Assembly (NCBI GenBank): GCA_020050375.1
Contig: JAGVKR010000661.1
Location: forward strand, 1 to 7,271
Length of the DNA: 7,271 bases
Source of the DNA: Planctomycetales bacterium
GTDB lineage: Bacteria > Planctomycetota > Planctomycetia > Planctomycetales > Planctomycetaceae
Reading direction: 5' to 3'
Shown one piece after another: positions 1 through 7,180 of the stretch. A program made the position numbers and the translations under genes. The first letter of the stretch is position 1, and every line of letters begins with the position of its first letter. A model generated the notes under the pieces. The model did no database searches and was not told the DNA's origin. It worked only from the letters and a program-made list of their open reading frames with translations.

Positions 1-1985
1 ACTTCGAGGCCCAGCCCCTGCAAGCGGGCGATCGCGGCGGCCGAACTCTCCTTGATCGGATCGGCGATTGCGATCAACCCGGCGGCCCGGCCGTCGACGG
101 CAACGAAGACGGGTGTTTTTCCATCGTTGGCAAGGGCGACGGCTTGCTCGACGAGGTTGCCCGGGTTGATGTCGGATTCGCGTAGGAGTCGCTCATTGCC
201 GATGAGGATTGTTTTGGGCGACGGTTCAGGGGGCTGACGCCCCCCGCTCGCCGGCTCGAGTTGCGCGCGAATCACAGCACGAATGCCGCGACCTTCGAGG
301 GCGGTGAAGTCGACGGCGGAGTAGAGTTCCAGCCCTTCTTCGCGCGCCTGGCGGACGAGCGCTTCGCCGAGCGGATGCTCGGAGCCAAGTTCCGCGGACG
401 CGGCCAGTTGGAGCAATGCCGCCCGGGCCGCATTTCCCCCTGAATCCCGAATCCCGAATCCCGAATCCTCGTTCCCACCGCCTGCAACAATCACATCCGT
501 CACAGCCGGGCGTCCGCGCGTGATCGTGCCGGTCTTGTCCAGCACGATCGTGTCGAGCTTGCAGGCGGTTTCGAGCGCGGCGCCGCTCTTGATGAGCACG
601 CCGAACTCGGCCCCCTTGCCGGTGCCGACCATGATCGCCGTCGGTGTCGCCAGGCCCAGTGCGCACGGGCAGGCAATGATCAGGACGCTGACGGCACAAG
701 TCAGCGCGAACCGAAAGGCATCGCCCGCGGGGGCGGCGAACATCCAGACGACGAACGTGAAGAGGGCGATTCCGAGGACGGCCGGGACGAAATAGGAGCT
801 GATCGTGTCGGCCATCCGGGCGATGGGGGCCTTCGAGCCTTGCGCGTCACGCACCAGCTTGACGATTTGCGCCAGTGCCGTGTCGCGGCCCACTTTTTCG
901 GTGCGAAACTGAAAGCTGCCGGATTTGTTGAACGTGCCGCCGATGACCGTGTCGCCGACCGCTTTCGACACCGGCAGCGGCTCGCCGGTGAGCATCGATT
1001 CATCGACGAGCGAGCGCCCTTCGACGACGGTCCCGTCGACGGGAATTCGCTCGCCGGGGCGGACGATGACGAGATCGCCGACGAGCACCTCCTCGATCGG
1101 GATCTGCTGCTCCTGGCCATCGCGGAGCACGCTGGCCGTTTTCGCTTGGAGCCCCAGCAACTTCTGAATTGCCTGCGACGTCTTGCCGCGCGCCCGCTCT
1201 TCGAGCAGTCCGCCCAACAGGAGAAATACCGTAATCATCGCCGCCGCTTCGTAGTAGACCGGCGGCATGGCGTGCATGGCAGCGTCCGCCGAAGCAACGA
1301 CGTCTCCCCCCCTATGGAAGGGGGGGGCAGGGGAGGGCGCGCCCAACTCGGGCGCAACCGTCACCACGACGCTTGCGGCAAACGCCGCCCCCGTCCCGAG
1401 CGCAATCAGCGTGTACATGTCGGCGACGAAGTGTCGCGCCGATCTCCAGGCGGAGGTAAAGAACGATCCACCAGCCCAAAAGACGACCGGGGCGCTGAGG
1501 ATCATCAACAGCCAGTTTCGGCCGGGAAACATCAGATCGGCCATGCTGATCACGACGACCGGCAAGGAAAGCGCCGTCGCCACGATCAGCTTCCGCTTCA
1601 GAACGTCGTACTCGACGGACTCGTGCACGTGGCCGGCACCACCGGATTCACCGGACGATGGATGCTCCGAATGGGAAGCGTCGTGACCGGCGTGAGAGCC
1701 AGTCATCCCACTCGCGAGACTTGCCAGCGGTTTGGCGCCGTAACCGACCGACGCAACCGCCTCCTGGATCTGCGGCAGGCCGACTCGGGCGGGGTCGAAC
1801 TTTACGTGCGCTTCGCGAGTCGCCAGATTCACGCTGGCCGAGGAAACGCCGGGCACCTTGCTGATGGCCTTTTCGATACGGTTCACGCAACTGGCGCAAT
1901 GCATCCCCTCAACGGCCAGGTCTGCCTGTTGCGTGCCTATGGTTTGGTCGTTCGAGTGTGAATGCGGATGAGGCGCGTGGTCCAT
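1..1985 (-). CDS. copA: Copper-type P1B ATPase (CopA-like), C-terminus cut by window edge
   Basis: An inner-membrane pump that uses ATP to export a soft metal, most likely Cu(I). 661 codons are visible without a frame break. The N-terminus is His-rich (residues 3-10), followed by one heavy-metal-associated domain (about 21-87) with GMHCASC (C30, C33). A His/Ser/Gly-rich linker (about 97-122) leads to membrane segments starting near residue 132. TGE is at 333-335, the ion-binding CPC at 439-441 in the sixth helix, the phosphorylated Asp in DKTGT at 483 and SEHPLG with His537 in the nucleotide-binding domain. The GDGxND motif and last two helices lie outside the window, so Cu(I) versus Ag(I) cannot be settled; CPC with a CxxC domain favours Cu(I). 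The ATG at 1985 gives the full N-terminal domain but lacks a clear Shine-Dalgarno. The gene has its own promoter-like region and is not tightly linked to bioA. Three repeat-like segments interrupt conserved blocks in frame (annotated separately). Confidence 0.95.
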   Translation of the reverse strand, partial: MDHAPHPHSHSNDQTIGTQQADLAVEGMHCASCVNRIEKAISKVPGVSSASVNLATREAHVKFDPARVGLPQIQEAVASVGYGAKPLASLASGMTGSHAGHDASHSEHPSSGESGGAGHVHESVEYDVLKRKLIVATALSLPVVVISMADLMFPGRNWLLMILSAPVVFWAGGSFFTSAWRSARHFVADMYTLIALGTGAAFAASVVVTVAPELGAPSPAPPFHRGGDVVASADAAMHAMPPVYYEAAAMITVFLLLGGLLEERARGKTSQAIQKLLGLQAKTASVLRDGQEQQIPIEEVLVGDLVIVRPGERIPVDGTVVEGRSLVDESMLTGEPLPVSKAVGDTVIGGTFNKSGSFQFRTEKVGRDTALAQIVKLVRDAQGSKAPIARMADTISSYFVPAVLGIALFTFVVWMFAAPAGDAFRFALTCAVSVLIIACPCALGLATPTAIMVGTGKGAEFGVLIKSGAALETACKLDTIVLDKTGTITRGRPAVTDVIVAGGGNEDSGFGIRDSGGNAARAALLQLAASAELGSEHPLGEALVRQAREEGLELYSAVDFTALEGRGIRAVIRAQLEPASGGRQPPEPSPKTILIGNERLLRESDINPGNLVEQAVALANDGKTPVFVAVDGRAAGLIAIADPIKESSAAAIARLQGLGLE
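226..247 (-). repeat. In-frame palindromic GC-rich element in copA (nucleotide-binding domain)
   Basis: A perfect 6-bp stem GGGGGC/GCCCCC with a TGAC loop lies at 229-244, flanked by GCGAGC on the other side. It is translated as about residues 577-590 ([14 protein letters not shown]). In ordinary CopA proteins the strand before this point runs almost directly into the 'xLIGN' strand, so the Pro/Gly-rich stretch is an extra loop. Its layout (GCGAGCGG, G-run, short loop, C-run, GAAC) resembles the left arm of the palindrome behind mdh at 5706-5769. The relationship is an inference. Confidence 0.55.
442..469 (-). repeat. Four tandem 7-bp repeats (GAATCCC) inside copA
   Basis: On the plus strand the unit GAATCCC occurs three times exactly (442-462), then once as GAATCCT (463-469). 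In copA it is read as SGFGIRDS within residues 505-516, between the phosphorylation-domain segment TDVIVAGGG and the nucleotide-domain helix. CopA relatives usually have only a short acidic linker here. Seven is not a multiple of three, so gain or loss of one unit would shift the copA frame. Four copies is short for an active contingency repeat. Confidence 0.7.
1305..1337 (-). repeat. Inverted-repeat element (C7-loop-G8) inside copA periplasmic loop
   Basis: Seven C (1306-1312), TATGGAA, then eight G (1320-1327), followed by CAGGGGAGGG, form a potential hairpin. It is read in frame as about residues 217-227 ([11 protein letters not shown]) in the loop before the helix starting VYYEAAAMI. The G and C runs add up so that the frame is kept: TVAPELG before and DVVASAD after are in the same frame as the CPC and DKTGT motifs. 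It looks like a dispersed GC-rich intergenic repeat that has entered the gene. Confidence 0.6.
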
Positions 1986-2040
1986 ATGCGATTCCACAGG
2001 TCAAAGAGGTGCGTCAGGACAATGTTCAACCATTACCGAC

Positions 2041-2069
2041 ATTATATGCTGCCTGCAGGCGCAGAGTCG
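2041..2069 (-). promoter_or_regulatory. Candidate copA promoter with dyad in the spacer
   Basis: Read on the minus strand, a perfect TATAAT occupies 2046-2041, about 56 bases before the copA ATG. No good -35 hexamer is found at 16-19 bp spacing (CGACTC at 17 bp). The spacer holds a 10-bp perfect palindrome GCCTGCAGGC (2051-2060). A strong -10, a poor -35 and a dyad between them are what activator-dependent metal promoters of the MerR/CueR type look like. No known CueR or CsoR operator sequence was recognised, so the regulator is unknown. Confidence 0.45.
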
Positions 2070-2134
2070 TTATAAATCAAGACGCGAAGAGACGAGCTCG
2101 GTGTGGGTCGGATGGCGTCAGGGCGCGGTGCTCG

Positions 2135-3502
2135 TTACGGATGACTTACGACTTCCTCAAGGGCCGCAAACGTTTTGGTGCACAATTCATCGACGAGATC
2201 GACCGGCATGGCGGGGGCGGGCATCAGGACCATGACGTCGCCGATCGGCCGGATGACGACGCCTCGTTCACGCGCGGCGAGAGCGATCCGATGGCCGATT
2301 CTCGCCGCCGGAGGAAACGGTGTTTGCGCGGCGCGCTCTTGCACCAGTTCGATGCCGACCATCGACCCTTTCTGCCGGATTTCGCCGACGTGGGGATGAT
2401 CGGCTAGATTCGCCAACCGTTTTGAAAGGCGTGACGAGATCTCGCGGACATTATCGAGGACGCGATTGCTCTCGAACAACGCGAGCGACGCGCGAGCGGC
2501 GGCACAGGCCAGGGGATTGCCGGTGTACGTGTGGCCGTGGAAGAAAGTCTTTCCCTCGGCCGGTTCCGCGAGAAAGGCGCCATAGATTTCGTCGGTCGCG
2601 AGCGTTGCTGCGAGAGGGAGATAACCGCCGGTGATTCCTTTCGACAGGCACAAAAGATCGGGCCGAACCTGCTCCTGTTCGCACGCCAATAGCGTTCCAG
2701 TCCGCCCGAAGCCGGTGGCGACCTCGTCGGCGATCAGCAGGATATCGTGCTCGGCGGTCAGCTCGCGGACACGCTTGAGATAGCCGGCCGGATGCACCAG
2801 CACACCGGCCGCCCCCTGAACCAGAGGCTCGATCACAAACCCGGCGATACGTGAATGATGCTCGACGATCGTCCGTTCGAGCTCGCGGATCGCGTGTGAA
2901 CACCAGTCGGCGGCCGTCATTCCCGCCGGGCGCCGATAGCCGGCCGGAGCGGGAACTTTCAAAGTCTTGAACAGAAGATTCCCATACACGCTGTGAAACA
3001 GGTCGATGCCGCCAACGCTCACCGAGCCGATCGTGTCGCCGTGATAGGCGCCCGACAGGCACACGAACAGATCGCGGCGCGACGGCCGCACCGCGCGCTG
3101 CTGGTGATATTGATAGGCGATCTTCAGCGCAGCCTCGACGGCGGTCGAGCCGTTGTCGGAATAGAAGACGTGATTCAAGCCGGGAGGGACGCGACGGACG
3201 AGCTCGGCGGCAAATTGAATGGAGGGTTCGTTTGCCAGCCCCAGCAGCGTGGAATGGGCGACGCGGTCGAGCTGCGCGCGGATGGCCGCGTCGATCTCAG
3301 GGACCCGGTGACCGTGGAGGTTGCACCACAGCGACGAAACGCCGTCGAGATACCGCTGCCCGTCGGAGTCGATCAGGTGAAAACCTTCGGCGGACGCAAT
3401 CACGGGCGTTCGTTCGCGCGCCTGCTCGAGCATCGGCGTGAACGGGTGCCAGACGTGGGCGTTGTCGAGTTTTTCGAGCGTGGCGGTGTCCATAAGCGGC
3501 AT
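2135..3502 (-). CDS. bioA: Adenosylmethionine-8-amino-7-oxononanoate aminotransferase (BioA)
   Basis: A cytoplasmic PLP enzyme of biotin synthesis that transfers an amino group from S-adenosylmethionine to 7-keto-8-aminopelargonate, giving 7,8-diaminopelargonate. 455 residues, in the usual range for class III aminotransferases. The BioA signature VWHPFTPM is at 17-24. [10 protein letters not shown] (114-123) binds the PLP phosphate, AYHGDT is at 152-157, [13 protein letters not shown] (257-269) carries the PLP-pyridine Asp259, and [11 protein letters not shown] carries the Schiff-base Lys288. [12 protein letters not shown] follows. The ATG at 3502 is 6 bases after the stop of the ATP-grasp gene, so the two are probably co-transcribed; a second ATG (Met4, 3493) is possible. 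No other bio gene is in the window. The non-coding stretch downstream (1986-2134) holds the copA promoter candidate and no evident terminator. Confidence 0.95.
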   Translation of the reverse strand: MPLMDTATLEKLDNAHVWHPFTPMLEQARERTPVIASAEGFHLIDSDGQRYLDGVSSLWCNLHGHRVPEIDAAIRAQLDRVAHSTLLGLANEPSIQFAAELVRRVPPGLNHVFYSDNGSTAVEAALKIAYQYHQQRAVRPSRRDLFVCLSGAYHGDTIGSVSVGGIDLFHSVYGNLLFKTLKVPAPAGYRRPAGMTAADWCSHAIRELERTIVEHHSRIAGFVIEPLVQGAAGVLVHPAGYLKRVRELTAEHDILLIADEVATGFGRTGTLLACEQEQVRPDLLCLSKGITGGYLPLAATLATDEIYGAFLAEPAEGKTFFHGHTYTGNPLACAAARASLALFESNRVLDNVREISSRLSKRLANLADHPHVGEIRQKGSMVGIELVQERAAQTPFPPAARIGHRIALAARERGVVIRPIGDVMVLMPAPAMPVDLVDELCTKTFAALEEVVSHP

Positions 3503-3508
3503 CGTCGT

Positions 3509-4501
3509 TCAATAAATGACCTTCGTCAATTCGCTCGTCGGTTCCTCAGGCAATCGATGAACGGAGTCGGCCGCGTCGTCGAGCAATCGCACCGCCTCGA
3601 GGGCCGCCGGTTCAAGGGCCACTGTCGTCGCGTCGTCCAGCGGTTCGGGTTCTCCTCCCTGCCAATAGTTCGTCAAAGGGGATCGGCTGGAGTGCCTGAT
3701 CCCTCCCAGATAGACGCCGGCCATGACGAACACGCGAGCTTCCCAGAAACGGCCGTCCATTCGTGGCGGAACGATTCGCTCTGAAAGCAGATATTTAGCT
3801 CCAAACGGTCGCGGTTCCTCGCCCGGGTCGGCCACTTGGACACCCTGGCCTCCCCATCCGACTCGCGGTTTGAGGACATAGCCGGAGCGAAATAGTTCCG
3901 GGTGAGCCGCGAGCAGGCTTTGCACCTGGTCCGCCGAATCTGCAGGAAACGACCGCGGCGCGCGAAACGACCGTGCGTTGGCGAGCGCCTCGTACGAGCA
4001 CAGCTTGTCGCGAACCGTGACCCAGACGCAATTGGGATTGATGACCGTCACGCCCGATCGCTCGTAAGTCCAAGGAAGCCCGTACCACCAGCGAAAGATG
4101 CTCCCTGGCCGAACAACACGACCGTCGCGCGCCAGCAGCTCGGTTCGCCGCTTCTGATTGTCTTCGACGTTGCAGATCACTGGCTCGGCTTGCAGATGCG
4201 GTCGCAGGTGGCGGGCGATAAAGCAGGCATCCTCGTCGGCATCCGGGAACGGATCGCCGCGGCGCCAGAGCAGGCATGGGATGCCGCCGGCGCGATTCAT
4301 CACATCAGCGGCCAGCTCGAACGGTCGATCGTCGCCGTGAAATTGCAGGTACTCCCCCAGCATGTGTGACGATCGATTGGCCTCGATCAGGACCGGCATG
4401 CCGCCTTCGTCCAACATGAAATCCAGCCCGGCCCAGTGATAGTGGCGGGGAGGGGGCAGCAGGTTTGACGGAGGCGAGAATCGGAGGCATCGGAGGTTCA
4501 T
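3509..4501 (-). CDS. ATP-grasp-like protein with apparently permuted domain order
   Basis: 330 residues, function not recognised. The C-terminal part resembles the front of an ATP-grasp fold: a pre-ATP-grasp segment VINPNCVWVTVRDKLCSYEAL (153-173), the ATP-binding strand and glycine loop YVLKPRVGWGGQGV (208-221, Lys211), a hinge SERIV (240-244, Glu241), then EARVFVMAGVYLGGIRHSS (254-272) and TNYWQGGE (277-284). The strand that normally comes last, with the metal ligands, is found at the N-terminus: GLDFMLDEGGMPVLIEANRSS (25-45, Glu40 and Asn42). The protein stops just after the helix that should precede that strand. Such proteins join a carboxylate to an amine or thiol using ATP; the substrate here is unknown. 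The ATG at 4501 overlaps the stop of the vapC remnant, and an in-frame TGA lies a little upstream. Residues 1-20 are Pro-rich and may not be native. bioA follows after 6 bases. Alternative reading: a tandem ATP-grasp protein that lost its first half. Confidence 0.7.
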   Translation of the reverse strand: MNLRCLRFSPPSNLLPPPRHYHWAGLDFMLDEGGMPVLIEANRSSHMLGEYLQFHGDDRPFELAADVMNRAGGIPCLLWRRGDPFPDADEDACFIARHLRPHLQAEPVICNVEDNQKRRTELLARDGRVVRPGSIFRWWYGLPWTYERSGVTVINPNCVWVTVRDKLCSYEALANARSFRAPRSFPADSADQVQSLLAAHPELFRSGYVLKPRVGWGGQGVQVADPGEEPRPFGAKYLLSERIVPPRMDGRFWEARVFVMAGVYLGGIRHSSRSPLTNYWQGGEPEPLDDATTVALEPAALEAVRLLDDAADSVHRLPEEPTSELTKVIY

Positions 4502-4635
4502 GCCGTGGGCAACAAACAGCGAAAACCCATTTGCTGAAAATGCCGATCAGCCGTCAAGGCTTGTGTGACAGCTTCCTGCCGCATCACGTCGAAACTGGCG
4601 CAATCAATCAATCCCCAGGTCCAACGAAGACTGAG
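4498..4635 (-). pseudogene. Remnant of a PIN-domain toxin (VapC C-terminus)
   Basis: The 45 codons between the antitoxin stop and the TGA at 4500-4498 encode a recognisable C-terminal end of a PIN-domain ribonuclease: WGLIDCASFDVM (7-18) followed by ALTADRHFQQMGF (26-38). These match the family pattern 'W-S-L-x-D-C-x-S-F-x-V-M' and 'A-L-T-x-D-x-H-F-x-x-x-G-F'. Two of the acidic active-site positions (Asp11, Asp30) remain. Complete VapC proteins have about 130-140 residues; the N-terminal two thirds, with the first catalytic Asp and the conserved Glu, are absent. There is no ATG at its head and it is in the same frame as the antitoxin, directly after its stop. It is read here as a deletion remnant, not a working toxin. 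Its stop overlaps the ATG of the ATP-grasp gene (ATGA). Confidence 0.75.
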
Positions 4636-4869
4636 TCACTGGCCGGCATCGCCTGCCTTTGGGTGGCCGTAGAGATAATGGTCGATGTTCATTGCCAAAT
4701 CCGGGATACCGGTCGGGACTGCCAGTTCAGCCACCCGATAGATTCCATCACCTGCCGGTTCCGTTGGTGGATCGTCTGCCAATGCGACGGTCACTGCGGT
4801 GCCGTCCGGTAGGCGCACTCCTTCTTCGAGTACGACAACTCCTTCGCGAATTCTGCCTTTGTAGGTCAT
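4636..4869 (-). CDS. Antitoxin of a VapBC-type (PIN toxin) system
   Basis: 77 residues. The N-terminal half, YKGRIREGVVVLEEGVRLPDGTAVTVAL (3-30), is a beta-rich AbrB/DUF104-like segment of the kind that forms DNA-binding dimers. The C-terminal part, ELAVPTGIPDLAMNIDHYLYGHPK (47-70), carries the motif 'TGIxDLAxxxDHYLYGxPK', which is typical of antitoxins encoded directly upstream of PIN-domain toxins and presumably binds the toxin. In an intact pair it would neutralise VapC and repress the operon. Here the toxin is reduced to a C-terminal remnant starting right at this gene's stop codon, so the antitoxin is orphaned unless it acts on another locus. The gene appears complete. The start ATG at 4869 has only a weak AGG upstream. 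A palindrome lies directly before it. Confidence 0.8.
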   Translation of the reverse strand: MTYKGRIREGVVVLEEGVRLPDGTAVTVALADDPPTEPAGDGIYRVAELAVPTGIPDLAMNIDHYLYGHPKAGDAGQ

Positions 4870-4944
4870 TAGGCGCCTGCCCTGATCTGCTCAATAGGAT
4901 TCGCCTAGTGAAATGATCGTATTCCGTCGCGTGCAAGCAGGCAA
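4870..4944 (-). promoter_or_regulatory. Candidate antitoxin promoter and palindromic operator
   Basis: On the minus strand TTGCCT (4944-4939), 17 bases, then TACGAT (4921-4916) match sigma70 hexamers at 4 of 6 positions each. Downstream, TAGGCG (4907-4902) is mirrored by CGCCTA within the 8-bp palindrome AGGCGCCT (4871-4878) at the start codon. Palindromes at this place are typical for antitoxin autoregulation. The match is modest and the assignment is inferred. Confidence 0.35.
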
Positions 4945-4971
4945 TCGCATTCTTCTATCAGAACCGCCATA

Positions 4972-4985
4972 CCGGATATTTCCGG
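4972..4985 (-). terminator. Small hairpin behind the QueC-like gene
   Basis: CCGGA-TATT-TCCGG forms a 5-bp stem 6 bases after the TGA of the QueC-like gene. No T-run follows, so it is at best a weak terminator or a 3' end stabiliser. Confidence 0.25.
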
Positions 4986-4991
4986 CCGATA

Positions 4992-5669
4992 TCAGACGCG
5001 AGCATACACCGTCGGATCCCCCACACCCGCCGCGAGAAACGACGTCCTTCGGCGGGCGCACTTGATGCATTGGCCGCAGTGCTGATTCTGGTGCGGGTTC
5101 ACGCACGAAAAACTCAGCCGCAGGGTCTCGATGTCCGACTGCTGAATGACCTGCGTTTTATTGAGGGTGATCAAGGGAGTCGCGATTCGCACGGGCCGGC
5201 CGGCTTCGAGAGTCAAAACCTCTTCGCAGCGGTCGAAATAGGCGCGGCTGCCATCGCGATAGCCATTGTCGGCAGTCGTTCCGAGGGCCATCACAACCGG
5301 CGACAAATCGTCGAGCCGATGCAGGGCAAAGCCGAGCAGCGTCAGATTCCGCAGGGGGATTTCGAGATCGGCGGCCACCGCTCCGGCTGGCGGAACACCA
5401 GCCCCTGTCACGGCCCAGTGCCGGCCCAGAAAATCAGTAAGCGGCAGACGGATCTCGCGCAGCGGCAGAAGACGATCGCCGGCATTTGCCGCCAGAAAGC
5501 GCCTGGCAAACAACACCTCGGTGTCGTCCCAGATCAATCCACAGTGCACATGCACAGGCACGACCGTCTCGCCAGTCGCCAGAAATCGGCGGACGAGAGC
5601 AGTGCTCTCGATTCCCCCCCCCAGGAGCACGGCGATTGGAGTTGCGCGGGCAGGGGGTGAATCAGGCAT
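4992..5669 (-). CDS. QueC-like PP-loop protein (7-cyano-7-deazaguanine synthase family)
   Basis: QueC enzymes convert 7-carboxy-7-deazaguanine to preQ0 with ATP and ammonia, on the route to queuosine. 225 residues, the usual length. The nucleotide loop is at 14-23, AVLLGGGIES; the family's SGGxDS is changed to GGGIES (Ser to Gly at 17, Asp to Glu at 21). GRHWAVTGAGVP (82-93) and IPLRNLTLLGFAL (104-116) match the middle block. RIATPLITLNKTQVI (161-175) and the zinc site are conserved: Cys189, Cys198, Cys201, Cys204 followed by AAGVGDPTVY. The fold and zinc site are clear, but the altered loop leaves activity and substrate open; it could be a paralogue with another role, as QueC-like proteins occur in some defence systems. 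No queD, queE or folE is in the window. The ATG at 5669 has no clear Shine-Dalgarno. It lies 102 bases behind mdh, with a palindrome between. Confidence 0.85.
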   Translation of the reverse strand: MPDSPPARATPIAVLLGGGIESTALVRRFLATGETVVPVHVHCGLIWDDTEVLFARRFLAANAGDRLLPLREIRLPLTDFLGRHWAVTGAGVPPAGAVAADLEIPLRNLTLLGFALHRLDDLSPVVMALGTTADNGYRDGSRAYFDRCEEVLTLEAGRPVRIATPLITLNKTQVIQQSDIETLRLSFSCVNPHQNQHCGQCIKCARRRTSFLAAGVGDPTVYARV

Positions 5670-5705
5670 GCGCTGCCGAACTGGATGTGCGGTTTCAGTT
5701 TCGCT

Positions 5706-5769
5706 CCAGCGAGCGGTGGGGTTGATCCCCGCCGTTCACACCGCCGGGATCAACCCGCCGGCTCGCTGG
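5706..5769. repeat. 64-nt imperfect palindrome between mdh and the QueC-like gene
   Basis: The two 32-nt arms match at their outer 9 bases (CCAGCGAGC) and over an inner block of 11 (GGGTTGATCCC), with a few mismatches between and a short centre near 5737. It begins 2 bases after the mdh stop and would fold into a long GC-rich hairpin in the mdh transcript. It may end or stabilise that transcript, but no T-run is present. The element resembles GC-rich repeats scattered in planctomycete genomes and shares its GCGAGCGG start with the copA-internal element at 226-247. Confidence 0.7.
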
Positions 5770-5771
5770 TT

Positions 5772-6764
5772 CTACTTGCGAAGCAGGTCTTCCACGGTTT
5801 TGCGTTCGTCGCGGAGCTCGGCGACGGTGGCGTTCAATTTCTCGCGGGCGAAAGCGTTGTGTTCGATCCCCGGGACGATCTTCCAGGTCGTTCCGTCGGA
5901 CGTCAGCGGGAAGCTGCTGATCAGCCCTTCATCGACGCCGTAGCTGCCGTCACTGCAGATCGCGGCGCTGAAGGTTGTGCCGGCTGCGGTCGGGTGCGAG
6001 ATGCTACGCAGGCTATCGATGACGGCGTTGGCCGCTGATGCGGCGCTCGAAGCGCCCCGGGCCTTGATGACCGCCGCGCCGCGCTGTTGGACCGTCGCGA
6101 TGAACTCGGTTTTCAACCAGTTTTCATCGGTGATGACCTGTGTCGCCGGTTTGCCGTCGATCTTCGCGTGATAGAAATCGGGGAACTGTGTCGCACTGTG
6201 ATTTCCCCAGATAGCCGCGTTGGTGACGGCCGCAATCGGTCGTCCGGCCTTTTGCGCCAGTTGCGAAACGGCCCGATTTTCGTCGAGGCGGGTCATGGCG
6301 AACCAGCGATCGCGCGGGACTTTCGGCGCGTTGTTCATGGCGATCAGGCAGTTCGTATTGCATGGGTTGCCGACAACGAGCACGCGCACATCGCTGGCGG
6401 CAGCCGCTTCGATCGCCCGTCCGGTGCTGGTGAAGATCGGCCCATTGATGCGGATCAGGTCGGCTCGTTCCATACCCTGCTTGCGGGGAATGCTGCCGAC
6501 GCAGACGACGTAGTTGCAGTCTTTGAATCCCTGATCGAGGTGGTCGCTGTCGGCCTTGACGACGCCGGTCAGCGTGGGAAAGGCGCAATCGTCGAGTTCC
6601 ATATGAATCCCATCGAGCGCCCCGAGGGCCGGGGGGATCTCGACCAGGTTCAGAGCGACCGGTTGATTGCGGCCAAACACTTCACCGGCGGCGATACGAA
6701 AGATCAGGCTGTAGCCAATCTGGCCGGCGGCGCCGGTCACGGCCACTCGAATCGGAGAGGTCAT
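5772..6764 (-). CDS. mdh: Malate dehydrogenase (group 2, cytosolic type)
   Basis: A cytoplasmic NAD-dependent enzyme of the citric acid cycle that interconverts malate and oxaloacetate. 330 residues from the chosen start, as usual for this group. The Rossmann loop GAAGQIG is at 11-17. Glu42 in LVEIPPAL fits NAD preference. [11 protein letters not shown] carries substrate arginines 94 and 100. VGNPCNTN is at 131-138, TRLDENRA (158-165) carries Asp161 and Arg164, and the catalytic His189 is in IWGNHSATQ. Most relatives have His where this protein has Glu162. The start at 6764 is preferred because AGGA (6776-6773) stands 8 bases before it and the protein then begins [11 protein letters not shown]. 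An upstream ATG at 6773 would add three residues, and the longer frame to 6836 adds a sequence not found in the family. It seems to be a single transcription unit ended by the palindrome. Confidence 0.96.
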   Translation of the reverse strand: MTSPIRVAVTGAAGQIGYSLIFRIAAGEVFGRNQPVALNLVEIPPALGALDGIHMELDDCAFPTLTGVVKADSDHLDQGFKDCNYVVCVGSIPRKQGMERADLIRINGPIFTSTGRAIEAAAASDVRVLVVGNPCNTNCLIAMNNAPKVPRDRWFAMTRLDENRAVSQLAQKAGRPIAAVTNAAIWGNHSATQFPDFYHAKIDGKPATQVITDENWLKTEFIATVQQRGAAVIKARGASSAASAANAVIDSLRSISHPTAAGTTFSAAICSDGSYGVDEGLISSFPLTSDGTTWKIVPGIEHNAFAREKLNATVAELRDERKTVEDLLRK

Positions 6765-7065
6765 CAGGTGCATCCTAAAACGCGGGAAAGTTTGGATCGG
6801 TTCCCACCTTGTAGCGATTTGCCGAAGGGGTCGCAACCAATCGCGTGACGCGAAGAATTGAGGCTGAAGACGAGAAAAACTGCAACACGGATAAAAGTTC
6901 GTTCAACGTATCGATCATGTAAAACGGGCGAGATGCGGAGTCTGTACGCACCCCGAAACAGCCTCACGAACTGCGTTTTCGGATGTTTCGAGGGAGGAAA
7001 ACCGCCCCGTAGCAGGTCAAATGACCGGCGATCGGAGACGGGATTGCGTCGGCAGCAGGACGCCG
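6765..7065. other. Divergent intergenic region, no supported gene
   Basis: About 300 bases between mdh and the plus-strand promoter. Short open frames exist on both strands (for example 6858-7091 plus), but they are rich in Arg and Cys, show no known motif and have no convincing start signals. It must hold the mdh promoter, but no hexamer pair on the minus strand is good enough to name. No tRNA or repeat was seen. Confidence 0.5.
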
Positions 7066-7094
7066 TTGACACGTTTTTCACGGACAAGTAAAGT
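7066..7094 (+). promoter_or_regulatory. Sigma70-type promoter for the lipoprotein gene
   Basis: A perfect TTGACA (7066-7071), a 17-base spacer and TAAAGT (7089-7094, 4 of 6 consensus positions). It would start a transcript near 7101, leaving about 80 bases of leader before the coding start at 7181. Confidence 0.6.
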
Positions 7095-7180
7095 CCACGC
7101 TCGCCACGGGGTGGTCTTCCGTGCTAAGTGGAAATCTGTAAGCAACTTGTGGATTGTGCGGCCGGGATGGAGACGTGGAC

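Noticed and set aside
442..469. CRISPR-like repeat
   Set aside because: The units are 7 bp and directly adjacent, without spacers.
1300..1340. Possible frameshift in copA at the G and C homopolymer runs
   Set aside because: Counting seven C and eight G, the frame from the ATG at 1985 continues into CPC and DKTGT without a break. A sequencing error here would have broken it.
840..1961. Long plus-strand open frame of 373 codons
   Set aside because: It is antisense to the copper ATPase, whose motifs (CxxC, TGE, DKTGT) fix the real frame. High GC makes long antisense frames common.
2993..3784. Plus-strand open frame of 263 codons
   Set aside because: Antisense to bioA and the ATP-grasp gene; no recognisable motif.
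3509..5669. QueC-like, antitoxin and ATP-grasp genes as one defence system
   Set aside because: No nuclease, effector or sensor is present, the toxin is broken, and the ATP-grasp gene is coupled to bioA. The association may be chance.
6087..6848. Plus-strand open frame of 253 codons
   Set aside because: Antisense to mdh, which is unmistakable on the other strand.
6858..7091. Plus-strand open frame of 77 codons before the lipoprotein gene
   Set aside because: No Shine-Dalgarno, unusual composition, and it runs through the promoter hexamers of the next gene.
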